32,676 nucleotides of DNA from Clostridiales bacterium (GCA_015056245.1 SVGQ01000025.1:1-32676), one strand, 5' to 3'. Positions 7,831 to 15,881 are shown, counted from the first letter of the stretch. Numbers and translations are program-made. Notes: a model not told the origin generated them from the letters alone.

Positions 7831-8130
7831 ATGCATTCATACAAACCATCCATGCCGGTTCTCAAAGCCCTTTGCGATGAAACCAGGCTGTGCATTCTCC
7901 GTCTGCTTTCGGATGGGCCGCACAATGGCTGCGAGATCCATCGTGCCTTTTGCTGCAGCCAGCCAACCATCAGCTATCATATGAAGGTACTGGTGGATTC
8001 AGGACTGGTGCAATCCCACAAGGAAGGCTGTGCTGTGGTCTATTCCCTGAATCAATCCCTATGGCCCAGCGTACAACAGTGTCTGGAACGGCTTTGCCTC
8101 AACACTGTACAACAGGAGGAAAATCCATGA
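7831..8130 (+). CDS. ArsR-family winged-helix regulator, first gene of the pot operon
   Basis: Small transcriptional repressor of the ArsR/SmtB family, 99 residues from the ATG at 7831, which has GGTGAT just upstream; an ATG at 7825 is a possible alternative. The winged-helix core runs from about residue 9 ([18 protein letters not shown]) through the recognition helix [20 protein letters not shown] to the wing GCAVVYSLN. Five cysteines are present (C15, C21, C34, C41, C42). C34 aligns with one of the metal ligands of E. coli ArsR, and H37 stands where another ligand cysteine would be. The stop overlaps the potA start by four bases (ATGA), so regulator and transporter are made together. The effector is unknown; a metal or thiol signal is conceivable. 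Confidence 0.88.
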   Translation: MHSYKPSMPVLKALCDETRLCILRLLSDGPHNGCEIHRAFCCSQPTISYHMKVLVDSGLVQSHKEGCAVVYSLNQSLWPSVQQCLERLCLNTVQQEENP

Positions 8131-9233
8131 GTGAAACACCTATCTTACAGGTTAAAGACCTGTGCAAAGATTATGGCAGCGGAATGGTGCTGCACCATTT
8201 GAATCTATCGGTGAACGCAGGTGAGTTTCTGACCCTGCTTGGCCCCTCCGGTTGCGGCAAAACCACCACCCTGCGCATCATTGCAGGTCTGGAGGAAGCC
8301 ACGGGCGGCAGCGTCTGGCTGGAGGGTGCGGACATGTCCCATCTGCCGCCGGAAAAGCGGCCTGTGAATACCGTATTCCAGAGCTATGCCCTCTTCCCCC
8401 ACATGAATGTGTATCAGAATATCGCTTACGGCCTGAAACTGAAGGGAGTTAAGAAAACCGAGCAGAAAGCATTGGTTGCAGAGGCGCTGTCACTGGTTCG
8501 ACTGGAAGGGTACGAAAAACGGATGCCCTCTCAGCTCAGCGGCGGTCAGCGGCAACGCGTTGCCATTGCCCGGGCAGCTGTGCTGAAACCCCGCGTTCTG
8601 CTACTGGACGAACCCCTTGGTGCGCTTGATCTGAAACTCCGTCAGGAGATGCAGGTGGAATTGAAACGCCTACAGCAGCAGTTGGGAATCACTTTCATCT
8701 ATATCACCCACGATCAGGAAGAGGCGCTGAATATGTCCAGCCGCATCGTAGTGATGCGGGATGGCAAAGTGGAACAGATCGGCACGCCGGAGGAAATCTA
8801 CGAACACCCGGCAACGCTGTTTGTGGCTGGCTTTATTGGGCAGAGCAACCTGATCCACGGCACGGTGGAAAGTTGCACCGAAGAAGGTATGCTGACCCTG
8901 AACACCCATGGCCTTCTGCTGCCTGCCTTCGCCGGGAACGCATATCGCCCCATTCCCGGCGAGAAAGCCGTGGTATGCCTGCGTCCCCAGCGGGTGCGCT
9001 ATGGCAGTGAACCTCAGCACGGCATGACGCTGCAGGGAACCATTCTGAGCAAAACCTACACTGGCGGCATGCAGAACACCCAAATCGCCCTCAGTGATTC
9101 CCTGACCATCAATGCAGTATCCCAGTCCTCTGAAATGGATGCTTTCCCTGTAGGCAGCGAAGTCTATGTGGGTTGGAGCTGGCAGCATACCCCCGCTGTG
9201 CCCGGGGAAGACACCGGGGAGGCCATGGCATGA
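8127..9233 (+). CDS. potA: Spermidine/putrescine ABC transporter, ATP-binding protein
   Basis: Cytoplasmic ATPase that powers the PotBC permease, 368 residues. Walker A is GPSGCGKT (39-46), the Q-loop is in [13 protein letters not shown], the ABC signature is [14 protein letters not shown] (137-150), Walker B is LLLDEP (158-163), and the switch histidine lies in ITHDQEEAL. The C-terminal third is a TOBE-type domain as in PotA. ATG 8127 follows AGGAGG and overlaps the arsR stop; the stop overlaps potB by four bases. Putrescine, spermidine or both may be the substrate; the subfamily assignment relies on the full potABCD order. Confidence 0.94.
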   Translation: MSETPILQVKDLCKDYGSGMVLHHLNLSVNAGEFLTLLGPSGCGKTTTLRIIAGLEEATGGSVWLEGADMSHLPPEKRPVNTVFQSYALFPHMNVYQNIAYGLKLKGVKKTEQKALVAEALSLVRLEGYEKRMPSQLSGGQRQRVAIARAAVLKPRVLLLDEPLGALDLKLRQEMQVELKRLQQQLGITFIYITHDQEEALNMSSRIVVMRDGKVEQIGTPEEIYEHPATLFVAGFIGQSNLIHGTVESCTEEGMLTLNTHGLLLPAFAGNAYRPIPGEKAVVCLRPQRVRYGSEPQHGMTLQGTILSKTYTGGMQNTQIALSDSLTINAVSQSSEMDAFPVGSEVYVGWSWQHTPAVPGEDTGEAMA

Positions 9234-10090
9234 GTATGCATAAATCGGACCAGCGTTTTGGCTTCTGGCTGAAACTGCCCATGTACCTCTGGGCCATTGC
9301 ATTTGTTTTTGTCAGCCTTTTGTACATCATTGGCCTGAGTTTTCTGCGCCGGAATGAGTTGATCGGCGTAACCAATCAGGTAACGCTGGAAAACTACGCC
9401 CGCATGGCGGATCCCAAATATCTGCGGGTACTCTGGCAAAGCCTTCGCTTATCCGCCATCACCACGGTGCTGTGCACCCTGATCGGCTACCCCTTCGGTT
9501 ATCTTATGGCCCGGCTGAAACCAACCACCCGTTCCATTATCATGCTGTTGATCATTATACCATTCTGGACCAATGCACTCATCCGCATCTACGGCTGGCG
9601 CATCCTGCTGATGGGCAACGGTCCCATCAACACCATTCTGCAGAAGCTTGGATTGATCACCAAGCCGCTGAAATTGCTCAACACGGAAGGCGCTGTGCTA
9701 TTGGGTATGGTCTACGCCCTGATTCCCTTCATGATCCTGCCGTCCTATACGGCTGTTGAGAAAATGGATTTCTCTGTGGTGGAGGCGGCACGGGATCTGG
9801 GAGCCAATCCCTTGAAGGCATTCTTGACCGTCACCATTCCCCTGACACTTTCCGGCTTAATGGCTGGATGTGTGCTTGTATTCATTCCTTCCATGGGCCT
9901 GTTTTTCCTGAGCGATCTGCTGGGCGGCAGCAAAACCGTTCTTGCTGGTGGGCTGATCCAAAGCCTGTACAAAAGCCGCAACCTGCCCATGGCGGCGGCG
10001 TTGAGCGTGCTGCTTCTGTCCGTTACCTGCGCAGTGATTGCCGTGTATCGCAAAATAGGCGGTTCCAATGGCGATCTCAGCCTGTTCTGA
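9230..10090 (+). CDS. potB: Polyamine ABC transporter permease
   Basis: Inner-membrane permease half, 286 residues with about six transmembrane helices, of the BPD_transp_1 fold. The ABC-contact EAA loop reads [22 protein letters not shown], with the conserved glycine. The segment [16 protein letters not shown] is typical of PotB. The start ATG overlaps the potA stop (ATGA) and GGGGAGG lies upstream; ATG 9236 is a possible alternative start. Pairs with PotC to form the channel. Confidence 0.92.
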   Translation: MSMHKSDQRFGFWLKLPMYLWAIAFVFVSLLYIIGLSFLRRNELIGVTNQVTLENYARMADPKYLRVLWQSLRLSAITTVLCTLIGYPFGYLMARLKPTTRSIIMLLIIIPFWTNALIRIYGWRILLMGNGPINTILQKLGLITKPLKLLNTEGAVLLGMVYALIPFMILPSYTAVEKMDFSVVEAARDLGANPLKAFLTVTIPLTLSGLMAGCVLVFIPSMGLFFLSDLLGGSKTVLAGGLIQSLYKSRNLPMAAALSVLLLSVTCAVIAVYRKIGGSNGDLSLF

Positions 10091-10104
10091 GAGGAGGAAG
10101 CTAC

Positions 10105-10935
10105 ATGAAAAAACGCTCTGTCGCTTCTGTTCTCTACCTATCCGCTGTGCTTGCGGTGCTGTATCTGCCCATTGTGATTGTGGTGCTGTATTCCTTCAAT
10201 GACAATCCAGCCCGCATTCCCCTTGCCTTTACCGGTTTCACCACCCGATGGTATCATCAGTTGTTCACCAGCCGCAACAACTATGGTGACGCTCTTCTCC
10301 TGAGCCTGAATGTGGCATTCTGGTCCGTACTGATCTCTACCGTGATCGGCACACTGGGTGCCATTGGCATGGCACAGCGAACCCTTCGTGGCAAAGCAAA
10401 GGCCAGCTGGCTGGATACCTTCATGGAAACCATGGTCACCCTGCCCATCATGATCCCTGAAATCATTCTGGGCCTTGCCTTTTTGGTTGTTTTCAACGCA
10501 GCAGGTTTTCAGTCCAACGAAGTCCGTCTGGTTCTGGCGCATACCACCTTCTGTATCCCCTATATCTTCCTGACAGTCAAAAGCCGTCTGGTAGGCATGG
10601 ATGTGGCTCTGTTTGATGCAGCCCGCGATCTGGGTGCATCGCCACGTCAGGTTATGCTGGACATCACATTGCCGCTGTGCAGGCCCGCTATCATCAGCGG
10701 TGCATTTCTGGCAGCTGCCATGTCGCTGGATGATTTCGTAATCAGTTTCTTCGTCTATGGCGCCGGACAAGGCACCCTGCCCATCCTGATCTATTCCAGT
10801 GTAAAAGTGGGCGTCAGCACACAGGTCAACGCCCTGTGTACGCTGCTGATCGCTGCAGCCTTCCTGCTGGTAGCCATCAGCAGGTATATATCCGCTGTAC
10901 GAAGTGCCGGTCGAAGAAAAACCGCCCGTACCTGA
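10105..10935 (+). CDS. potC: Polyamine ABC transporter permease
   Basis: Second permease subunit, 276 residues with about six transmembrane helices. The N-terminal segment IVIVVLYSFNDNP is a PotC/PotB hallmark; the EAA loop is FDAARDLGASPRQVMLDITLPL, and MSLDDFVISFF follows. ATG 10105 has a strong GAGGAGG and lies 14 bases after the potB stop. The two permeases are similar in size and likely form a heterodimer over a PotA dimer. Confidence 0.92.
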   Translation: MKKRSVASVLYLSAVLAVLYLPIVIVVLYSFNDNPARIPLAFTGFTTRWYHQLFTSRNNYGDALLLSLNVAFWSVLISTVIGTLGAIGMAQRTLRGKAKASWLDTFMETMVTLPIMIPEIILGLAFLVVFNAAGFQSNEVRLVLAHTTFCIPYIFLTVKSRLVGMDVALFDAARDLGASPRQVMLDITLPLCRPAIISGAFLAAAMSLDDFVISFFVYGAGQGTLPILIYSSVKVGVSTQVNALCTLLIAAAFLLVAISRYISAVRSAGRRKTART

Positions 10936-10997
10936 TGTCATCCGCTGATAGCGGTACACATATCATCAATCGCATCAATCGAAAGGAGTTATCGTTT

Positions 10998-12032
10998 ATG
11001 AAGAAAATCGTTTCTTTTCTCATGGTTCTTTGCCTCGCTGTGCTGCCTATGCTGGGTGTTGCCGAGGAAGAAAAGGTCGTGAATGTGTTCAGCTGGACTG
11101 GCTATATCGACGAAGTCACGCTGAACAAATTCGAAGAGGACACCGGCATCAAGGTGATCTGGTCTCCCATGGAAAGCATGGAGGACATGCTCAACAAGAT
11201 GCATCAGGGCGCTTCCGGCTATGACCTGATCATTTCCAGCGACTACACGCTGGATATCCTCCGTCAGGCCGGGCTGATCCAGAAACTGGATAAGTCCCTG
11301 CTGCCCAACTATGAGAACCTGGATCCTACCTTCCTCAGCCAGTACTATGATCCTGACAATGAGTACGTGATCCCCCACATCGCTGGCTGCCCGCTGATCA
11401 TCTACGATCCCAGTGTTGTTCCTTTTGAAATCACCAGCTACGAGGATCTCTGGCGGCCTGAACTGGCTGACAGCGTCGTTACGCTGGACAATGACCGCGT
11501 GATGATCGGCATCACCCTGAAGACCCTCGGCTACAGCATGAACGAGACCGATCCCGAAATTCTGAATCAGGCCAAGGAAAAAATGATGAGCCTGTACAGC
11601 AATATTCGTGCCTTCGGCGACAACGAGTCCTACACTGCCATGGAAACTGGCGAAGCCAGCGTCGGCTTCATGTTCACGCCCTTTGTGTACATGGTCAAGA
11701 GCAGCCACCCCGATTACAAGGTAGTCTATCCCTCCGAGGGTCTGGGCTACGGCATCGACGGCTATGTGATCCCTGCCAACGCTGAAAATGTGGAGAACGC
11801 TCATGCGCTGCTCAACTACATGATGCAGCCTGATGTGGCAGCCAACAACGCCGAATATAACTACTATATGTGCGTCAACGCTGCTGCCCATGATTACCTG
11901 AGCGCCCAGTTCGTGGATGACCCGGTGATGAATGTTCCCGCCGAATTGCGTACTGATGCGGAGTTCATCCTGAATATTGGTGATGCAGCTACCCTGTACA
12001 CCGAGATCTATACCGCCTTCAAGCTGCAGTAA
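10998..12032 (+). CDS. potD: Polyamine-binding extracellular protein
   Basis: Solute-binding protein of the PotD/PotF type, 344 residues. It opens with MKKIVSFLMVLCLAVLPMLG and a possible signal peptidase I site after GVA. The mature protein begins EEEKVVNVFSWTGYIDEVTL, the canonical start of the PotD fold, and the segments GYDLIISSDY and GYGIDGYVIPANAENVENAHALLNYM match the family. No lipobox cysteine follows the signal peptide, which is unusual for a binding protein in a Gram-positive-type cell. ATG 10998 follows GAAAGGAG. It lies 62 bases after potC, the widest gap of the operon, with no clear internal terminator. Confidence 0.92.
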   Translation: MKKIVSFLMVLCLAVLPMLGVAEEEKVVNVFSWTGYIDEVTLNKFEEDTGIKVIWSPMESMEDMLNKMHQGASGYDLIISSDYTLDILRQAGLIQKLDKSLLPNYENLDPTFLSQYYDPDNEYVIPHIAGCPLIIYDPSVVPFEITSYEDLWRPELADSVVTLDNDRVMIGITLKTLGYSMNETDPEILNQAKEKMMSLYSNIRAFGDNESYTAMETGEASVGFMFTPFVYMVKSSHPDYKVVYPSEGLGYGIDGYVIPANAENVENAHALLNYMMQPDVAANNAEYNYYMCVNAAAHDYLSAQFVDDPVMNVPAELRTDAEFILNIGDAATLYTEIYTAFKLQ

Positions 12033-12049
12033 GCCAGCATTCACACAAA

Positions 12050-12078
12050 AGGCCCGCTCCGGTAAATGGAGCGGGCCT
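12050..12078. terminator. Terminator hairpin after potD, copy 1
   Basis: An 11-bp perfect stem with a 7-base GGTAAAT loop. It has AAAA on the left but no T run on the right, so as it stands it suits a minus-strand transcript. The identical 29 bases recur at 12242-12270. Confidence 0.75.
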
Positions 12079-12241
12079 CAGGTCGTCAAAAAAGGGGAAG
12101 GTGCAGGAAACTCAGTTTCCTGCCGGGTGTGGGCAGAGCCCACAAAACCTTGCGCCGCAGCGTTTTTCAGCAAGCACAGCGAGCACCGTAGGTGCAAGAT
12201 GTGCGACTTTTGAACAGAAGTATGGGTTTTTCGACAGTCTG
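12079..12241. repeat. Structured 163-base insert between duplicated terminator hairpins
   Basis: The insert has imperfect inverted ends: CAGGTCGTCAAAAAA (12079-12093) and the complement of 12227-12241, CAGACTGTCGAAAAA, agree at 11 of 15 positions. Inside are three hairpins: GCAGGAAACT with AGTTTCCTGC (12103-12123), TGTGGGC with GCCCACA (12128-12144), and GCACC with GGTGC (near 12183-12195). No convincing gene is seen. Together with the flanking 29-base direct repeats this looks like a small non-coding mobile or repeat element inserted into a terminator. It may also be transcribed as structured RNA. Family membership cannot be judged from one copy. Confidence 0.55.
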
Positions 12242-12270
12242 AGGCCCGCTCCGGTAAATGGAGCGGGCCT
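12242..12270. terminator. Terminator hairpin, copy 2
   Basis: The same 29-base sequence as 12050-12078, here followed by TTTA on the right and without the A tract on the left. Copy 1 has the left A tract and copy 2 the right T tract, as if one bidirectional terminator had been split. Confidence 0.75.
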
Positions 12271-12275
12271 TTACG

Positions 12276-12767
12276 TTATTTTCCGGCGATGGTGCGCAGT
12301 TGGAAACTGACACCCCACACATAATAACTAACGATCAGTTCTCTGGCAGGATTTCCGCCTGCGCTTGCTAAAATGGTGGTAGTTAAGTCGCCTTCGGATT
12401 TGGCTTTCAACGACGCATTCTGCACGTTGCCGATCTGGGCGATATCGGAGGGTTGCGGTACCACCTGTACTTCGATCATCTCGATAGGAACCAGACAGCC
12501 GTTGTTTACGTGCACTGTATAAGTTACATAGGCGTAATCCGCAGGCTGCTTCCATTGGCTGGGCTTTTGGTATACAGTGCCGATGAAGGTATCTTCTATC
12601 AGAGATTCCTTGAGTTCAGCAAACTGCGGCACCATCTCGGCTGAAACCATTTCAGCGCCTACAACGGATACTGTTACTTCCGCAGAAAGGAACAAATATC
12701 CCAGCATCAGCAGCATAACTACCAGTATTGCAACAGCTGCAATGGCACAAACTTTCAAGGGTTTCAT
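12276..12767 (-). CDS. Membrane-anchored protein of unknown function, third gene of the stator-like operon
   Basis: A 163-residue protein I do not recognise. It starts MKPLKVCAIAAVAILVVMLL and has one transmembrane segment at about residues 6-29 followed by an extracytoplasmic domain of about 130 residues, rich in beta-prone stretches (YAYVTYTVHVNNG, IEMIEVQVVPQP, LIVSYYVWGVSFQLRTI). No cysteine-based lipobox or enzyme motif is visible. The second ATG (12767) is chosen because AAAGGAG is eight bases upstream, whereas it is too close to the ATG at 12773. It begins 12 bases after the stop of the MotB/OmpA-like gene, so it is cotranscribed with it and likely works at the same membrane complex. 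Confidence 0.75.
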   Translation of the reverse strand: MKPLKVCAIAAVAILVVMLLMLGYLFLSAEVTVSVVGAEMVSAEMVPQFAELKESLIEDTFIGTVYQKPSQWKQPADYAYVTYTVHVNNGCLVPIEMIEVQVVPQPSDIAQIGNVQNASLKAKSEGDLTTTILASAGGNPARELIVSYYVWGVSFQLRTIAGK

Positions 12768-12779
12768 GGACATTCTCCT

Positions 12780-13838
12780 TTATGGGTTGGTTTGCGGTGA
12801 CAGAATATCACGGATCTCATCAATCATCTCAGTGTCTTTCAGACGGAATTTGAATTCCACACGGCGTGAAGCATCCATGTTGATCGTTCCGTCATCGTAA
12901 TAAACCGGGTCAGAATAACTGCGTCCCTTGGCGGTGAGGATATCCCGCAGCAATTGGGACTGATCCTGACTGAGTCCCGGCATTTGCAGACAATAGCTTG
13001 CCACGCTGAGCGCACGATCCTGAGAAAGTTCCAGATTCAGCAAATAAGCGCCCTCTGTATCCGTATGGCCCTCAATAATGATTTCTCCAAGATAATCACT
13101 GTATTCAGGCTGCAGAAGAACGCCGAGATAGATGGGGATAAACCTGTCCAGCAACGCTTTACCGCTATCCTTGATATCATTCTTGCCCGTATCAAAGAAA
13201 ACGGTGGATTCCAGAACGATGTCGCCCGTATTATGGTCAACGGAAGCGCTGAGATTGGCTGCCGACAACGCAGTGCTCAACTCACGGATGATCTGTGTTT
13301 TCACGCCCACCAAATCATCCAGCTTCTGTTGCTGAGTGCTCAGCGCCAATTGCTGTTGCTGGAGAAGAACGGTAGCATCATCCAAAGCAATCTGCTTGTT
13401 TTGCAATTCCAGATTGGCAGATGCCAGTTCTGCCTCCCTTTCCGTAAGCAGGGTCTGGGTTGCGATAATGATAATCTGTTGCTCATCCAGCGTGGTCTGC
13501 TGATCCCCCAGCAGAATGACCATGTTATCCAGTTCTGTTTGCTTGGCATCCAGTTCGGCCTGTTTGGCTGCCAGAATAATGGCCTGTTCATCCAAAGTAG
13601 CCTGCTGATCCAGCAGGATAATCGCTTGTTCATCCAGCGTGGTTTGCTGGGCAGAAAGCAGGGTTTCCTGACTTTGCAACTCTGCGGTTTTGGTTTCCAG
13701 CATATGAAAATACTGATACATATTATAGCATAGCACAAGAACAAACAGGAGCAGCAAGGCCGCCATCATATCGGAATAGCTGATCCAGGCCGCCCCCTGA
13801 TCCCCTCTGGGCTTGCCTCTGGTTCGTCTTCTGGCCAT
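12780..13838 (-). CDS. MotB/OmpA-like stator protein, ZorB-like
   Basis: 352-residue membrane protein. A short basic N-terminus leads to AWISYSDMMAALLLLFVLVL (about 17-36), a single transmembrane helix with an aspartate (D23) where MotB and ZorB carry the ion-binding Asp. Residues about 44-175 form a long coiled coil built on 14-residue repeats such as QQTTLDEQAIILLD. Residues about 195-335 are an OmpA/MotB peptidoglycan-binding domain with IEGHTDTEG (255-263), LSQDRALSVASYCL and RRVEFKFRL. ATG 13838 has AGGAGG and lies 12 bases after its TolQ/MotA-like partner. The pair resembles an ion-driven stator anchored to the wall. No flagellar genes are nearby, so a flagellar role is unlikely. Identity with Zorya ZorB is inference from architecture. 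Confidence 0.85.
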   Translation of the reverse strand: MARRRTRGKPRGDQGAAWISYSDMMAALLLLFVLVLCYNMYQYFHMLETKTAELQSQETLLSAQQTTLDEQAIILLDQQATLDEQAIILAAKQAELDAKQTELDNMVILLGDQQTTLDEQQIIIIATQTLLTEREAELASANLELQNKQIALDDATVLLQQQQLALSTQQQKLDDLVGVKTQIIRELSTALSAANLSASVDHNTGDIVLESTVFFDTGKNDIKDSGKALLDRFIPIYLGVLLQPEYSDYLGEIIIEGHTDTEGAYLLNLELSQDRALSVASYCLQMPGLSQDQSQLLRDILTAKGRSYSDPVYYDDGTINMDASRRVEFKFRLKDTEMIDEIRDILSPQTNP

Positions 13839-13850
13839 AGTATCCTCCTG

Positions 13851-15053
13851 TTACACCTCCGGGTTCTGATTCGCATCCAGATCGTTGGTCAGACGATCCA
13901 CTGCCTGCTGCATGCGCGCCAGAGAATCCGACAGGGAGGTAAGTTGGGTTGCCAATTGAGCTGTGGCTTCTTCAGCTCCGGAAAGCCGCTGATCCTGTTG
14001 GGTCAGCTGATCATCCAGACGCTGGCTGATTTCCTTGAGGCTCTTGGCGATATCATTGCTCACCAGCTGCATCATACGGGCATTTTCCGTCATAGCCTGC
14101 GAAGTATTCAGCGTGCTTTGCAGGTTCTTCTGGGTTTGCATCTGGCCCTGATTGACCAGATTCATGGTATCGGACAGGGCAGTCATCTGTCCCTTCAGCG
14201 ATACATTCATCTGCTGGAAGAACTGGTTCACAATGCCCCGCATTGCCTCCGTCTGTTCCTGTGTCGCTCCGCGTACAAAGGTATCCATCGATCGGTTCAT
14301 GGGCCCCATGGTATGGCTCATCGCCATTTCCATGGATGCAGCCACCTGATTACCAATGGTCTGCGCCACCCGGTTCATCCGGTCCTCTTCGTCCTGACGG
14401 CTGATGAGCAACTGTACATCCGAATCCAAGGGTCTGGGCATAGCCAGTTCGTAGAACGCTTCTTCAAAATTGGTCAGTGCGCGGGAGGCATGCCCCGAAG
14501 CAATACGGTTGCCCATATTAAAGGCAAGAGAGCAGGAAATACCTGCAACAGAGGTGGCAAAAGCGAAACGCATACCGCCCAACAGCAATGGAATGCTGGT
14601 AAGGGTTCCTTCGGCGTTGGAAAAATCAACGCTGGTCAAGCCCTCCATCAACCCCAGAAAGGTACCCAGAATACCCAATGAAGTCAGCAGACTGGGAATC
14701 AACTCTGCCAACTGCGCATGACCGGGCTGGTCAATGACCGTTTCTTCGTTGATATAGTCACGGGTATCGCAAGGCATGCCGCGTATATCCAACTGACCGG
14801 CATTCAAAAGGAACTGCTGCCAATGGGGGCGCAGTGAACGTCCCAAAAAGCGGGGTTCACGCCAGGCAGGTCTGTCCCCTGCCGCAGAACTCTTCTCCAA
14901 CTTGACCACAGCCCGGTTCAACAGCGCTGCATTGCGCAGCATGGGATAAATACACTTGCAAAGACCAATAAGCGTTACAATGGCAATGGCAAAATACACA
15001 AGCCATTCCGACAGGCCTGCTGTCAAATTGCTGATGATTTCCTTGGTAGCCAT
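13851..15053 (-). CDS. TolQ/ExbB/MotA-family proton-channel protein, ZorA-like, with long cytoplasmic tail
   Basis: 400-residue membrane protein forming the ion channel of a stator. One helix lies near residues 16-38; two adjacent helices of the ExbB/MotA core are ELIPSLLTSLGILGTFLGLM (117-136) and the region around residues 153-180, which contains GGMRFAFATSVAGISCSLAF. After residue 190 the protein has no further membrane segment and continues for about 210 residues of Gln/Met/Ser-rich coiled coil. A long tail after the channel is the ZorA plan and is absent from ExbB and TolQ. The ATG at 15053 follows GGAGGTG; the in-frame ATG at 15074 lacks a ribosome binding site. It is first in a three-gene operon with its own promoter. 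Direction of use and ion are not known. Confidence 0.85.
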   Translation of the reverse strand: MATKEIISNLTAGLSEWLVYFAIAIVTLIGLCKCIYPMLRNAALLNRAVVKLEKSSAAGDRPAWREPRFLGRSLRPHWQQFLLNAGQLDIRGMPCDTRDYINEETVIDQPGHAQLAELIPSLLTSLGILGTFLGLMEGLTSVDFSNAEGTLTSIPLLLGGMRFAFATSVAGISCSLAFNMGNRIASGHASRALTNFEEAFYELAMPRPLDSDVQLLISRQDEEDRMNRVAQTIGNQVAASMEMAMSHTMGPMNRSMDTFVRGATQEQTEAMRGIVNQFFQQMNVSLKGQMTALSDTMNLVNQGQMQTQKNLQSTLNTSQAMTENARMMQLVSNDIAKSLKEISQRLDDQLTQQDQRLSGAEEATAQLATQLTSLSDSLARMQQAVDRLTNDLDANQNPEV

Positions 15054-15092
15054 GCCAGCACCTCCAACAAACATAGATATCGTTTCTTATCT

Positions 15093-15120
15093 ATCTTAAC
15101 ATTTAATTCACAATTTGTAA
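15093..15120 (-). promoter_or_regulatory. Promoter of the stator-like operon
   Basis: On the minus strand TGTTAAGAT is an extended -10 (TAAGAT at 15093-15098), with TTACAA (15115-15120) 16 bases upstream as -35. An inverted repeat ATAGAT/ATCTAT (15073-15094) straddles the predicted transcription start and could be an operator. Confidence 0.55.
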
Positions 15121-15142
15121 ATCATACTGGAATATTTCGTTA

Positions 15143-15175
15143 CAAAAACACCCGGTACAAATTCTGTACCGGGTG
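15143..15175 (-). terminator. Terminator after the DUF4230-like gene
   Basis: Perfect 10-bp stem CACCCGGTAC (15149-15158) with GTACCGGGTG (15166-15175), loop of seven, followed on the minus strand by five T residues. It separates the DUF4230 unit from the stator-like operon. Confidence 0.85.
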
Positions 15176-15191
15176 CTGCATGGGAATAACT

Positions 15192-15863
15192 TCATTCCGC
15201 ATCAATGGTGACAACTTCCTCAACAGGTGCCTGCGTATTGGCAGGAGCGCTCAGCAAGGTATCATCGCGGATGACTTTCACAGTATAGTTGGTATGGATA
15301 GCGTTATTCTGAGCAACTGATTCAAGCAGCGCCTTCAGGTTGCGAACCGTTACATCCCAGGCATCCTTGAGATACTGCTGATTGCTCTGGCCTTCCTCAT
15401 ACAAACGGATCTCCAGTTCATTCTTGATATCAGCATATCTTTCCGGGGTCAGCGGATAGAAAAAATCCGACTTTTTCATCGCGTCATCGTCAACGGTCAG
15501 CTTGTAGTAGCTGGCACGGGGGCCTGCCACACGGATGCTGATCTCATTGCCTTCGCAGCTGACTTTTGCTTTGCTCAGATCCACAGCAAAATTGATGTTG
15601 AATTGATAGGGCATTTCGACCTTTTGCACAGTACCGAAAAGGAAAGCGTCCTGTGTGATGGTCTCCTGTCCGGTGATTTCCGCTTCGTAAACGACCAATT
15701 CGTTCTTTTCCTTGAGCGTTTCGCTGAAGCGTTCACTAAGCCATTTGGCTTCAGTACCGGTATCAAACAGAAACTCGCTGATCTGCGGGCCGAAAAGGAA
15801 GCCAACAAACACCATAGCAACCATCAATACCAGAACAAAGAGAAATGTGAATAGCTTTTTCAT
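15192..15863 (-). CDS. DUF4230-like membrane-anchored protein
   Basis: 223-residue protein with an N-terminal transmembrane segment (about residues 4-27, KLFTFLFVLVLMVAMVFVGF) and an extracytoplasmic domain that resembles DUF4230. It shows the ELVVYEAEITGQETI start, the MPYQFNINFAVDLSKAKVSC centre and the NEISIRVAGPRASYYKLTVD strand of that family. It ends in a short Ala/Val/Glu tail. Function of DUF4230 is unknown. ATG 15863 has GAAAGGAAA. It lies 18 bases after a small membrane protein gene and ends at a strong terminator 117 bases before the stator-like operon. Its proximity to that operon and shared orientation suggest, but do not prove, a common role. Confidence 0.7.
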   Translation of the reverse strand: MKKLFTFLFVLVLMVAMVFVGFLFGPQISEFLFDTGTEAKWLSERFSETLKEKNELVVYEAEITGQETITQDAFLFGTVQKVEMPYQFNINFAVDLSKAKVSCEGNEISIRVAGPRASYYKLTVDDDAMKKSDFFYPLTPERYADIKNELEIRLYEEGQSNQQYLKDAWDVTVRNLKALLESVAQNNAIHTNYTVKVIRDDTLLSAPANTQAPVEEVVTIDAE

Positions 15864-15881
15864 TTGTTTCCTTTCTCTGGA

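Noticed and set aside
12101-12195. A known riboswitch class between potD and the stator operon
   Set aside because: The hairpins do not match a riboswitch consensus I recognise, and the position, after the 3' ends of two convergent operons, does not suit one.
13455-13649. CRISPR-like or satellite repeats
   Set aside because: They encode the heptad-type coiled coil of the OmpA-like protein and lack regular spacers.
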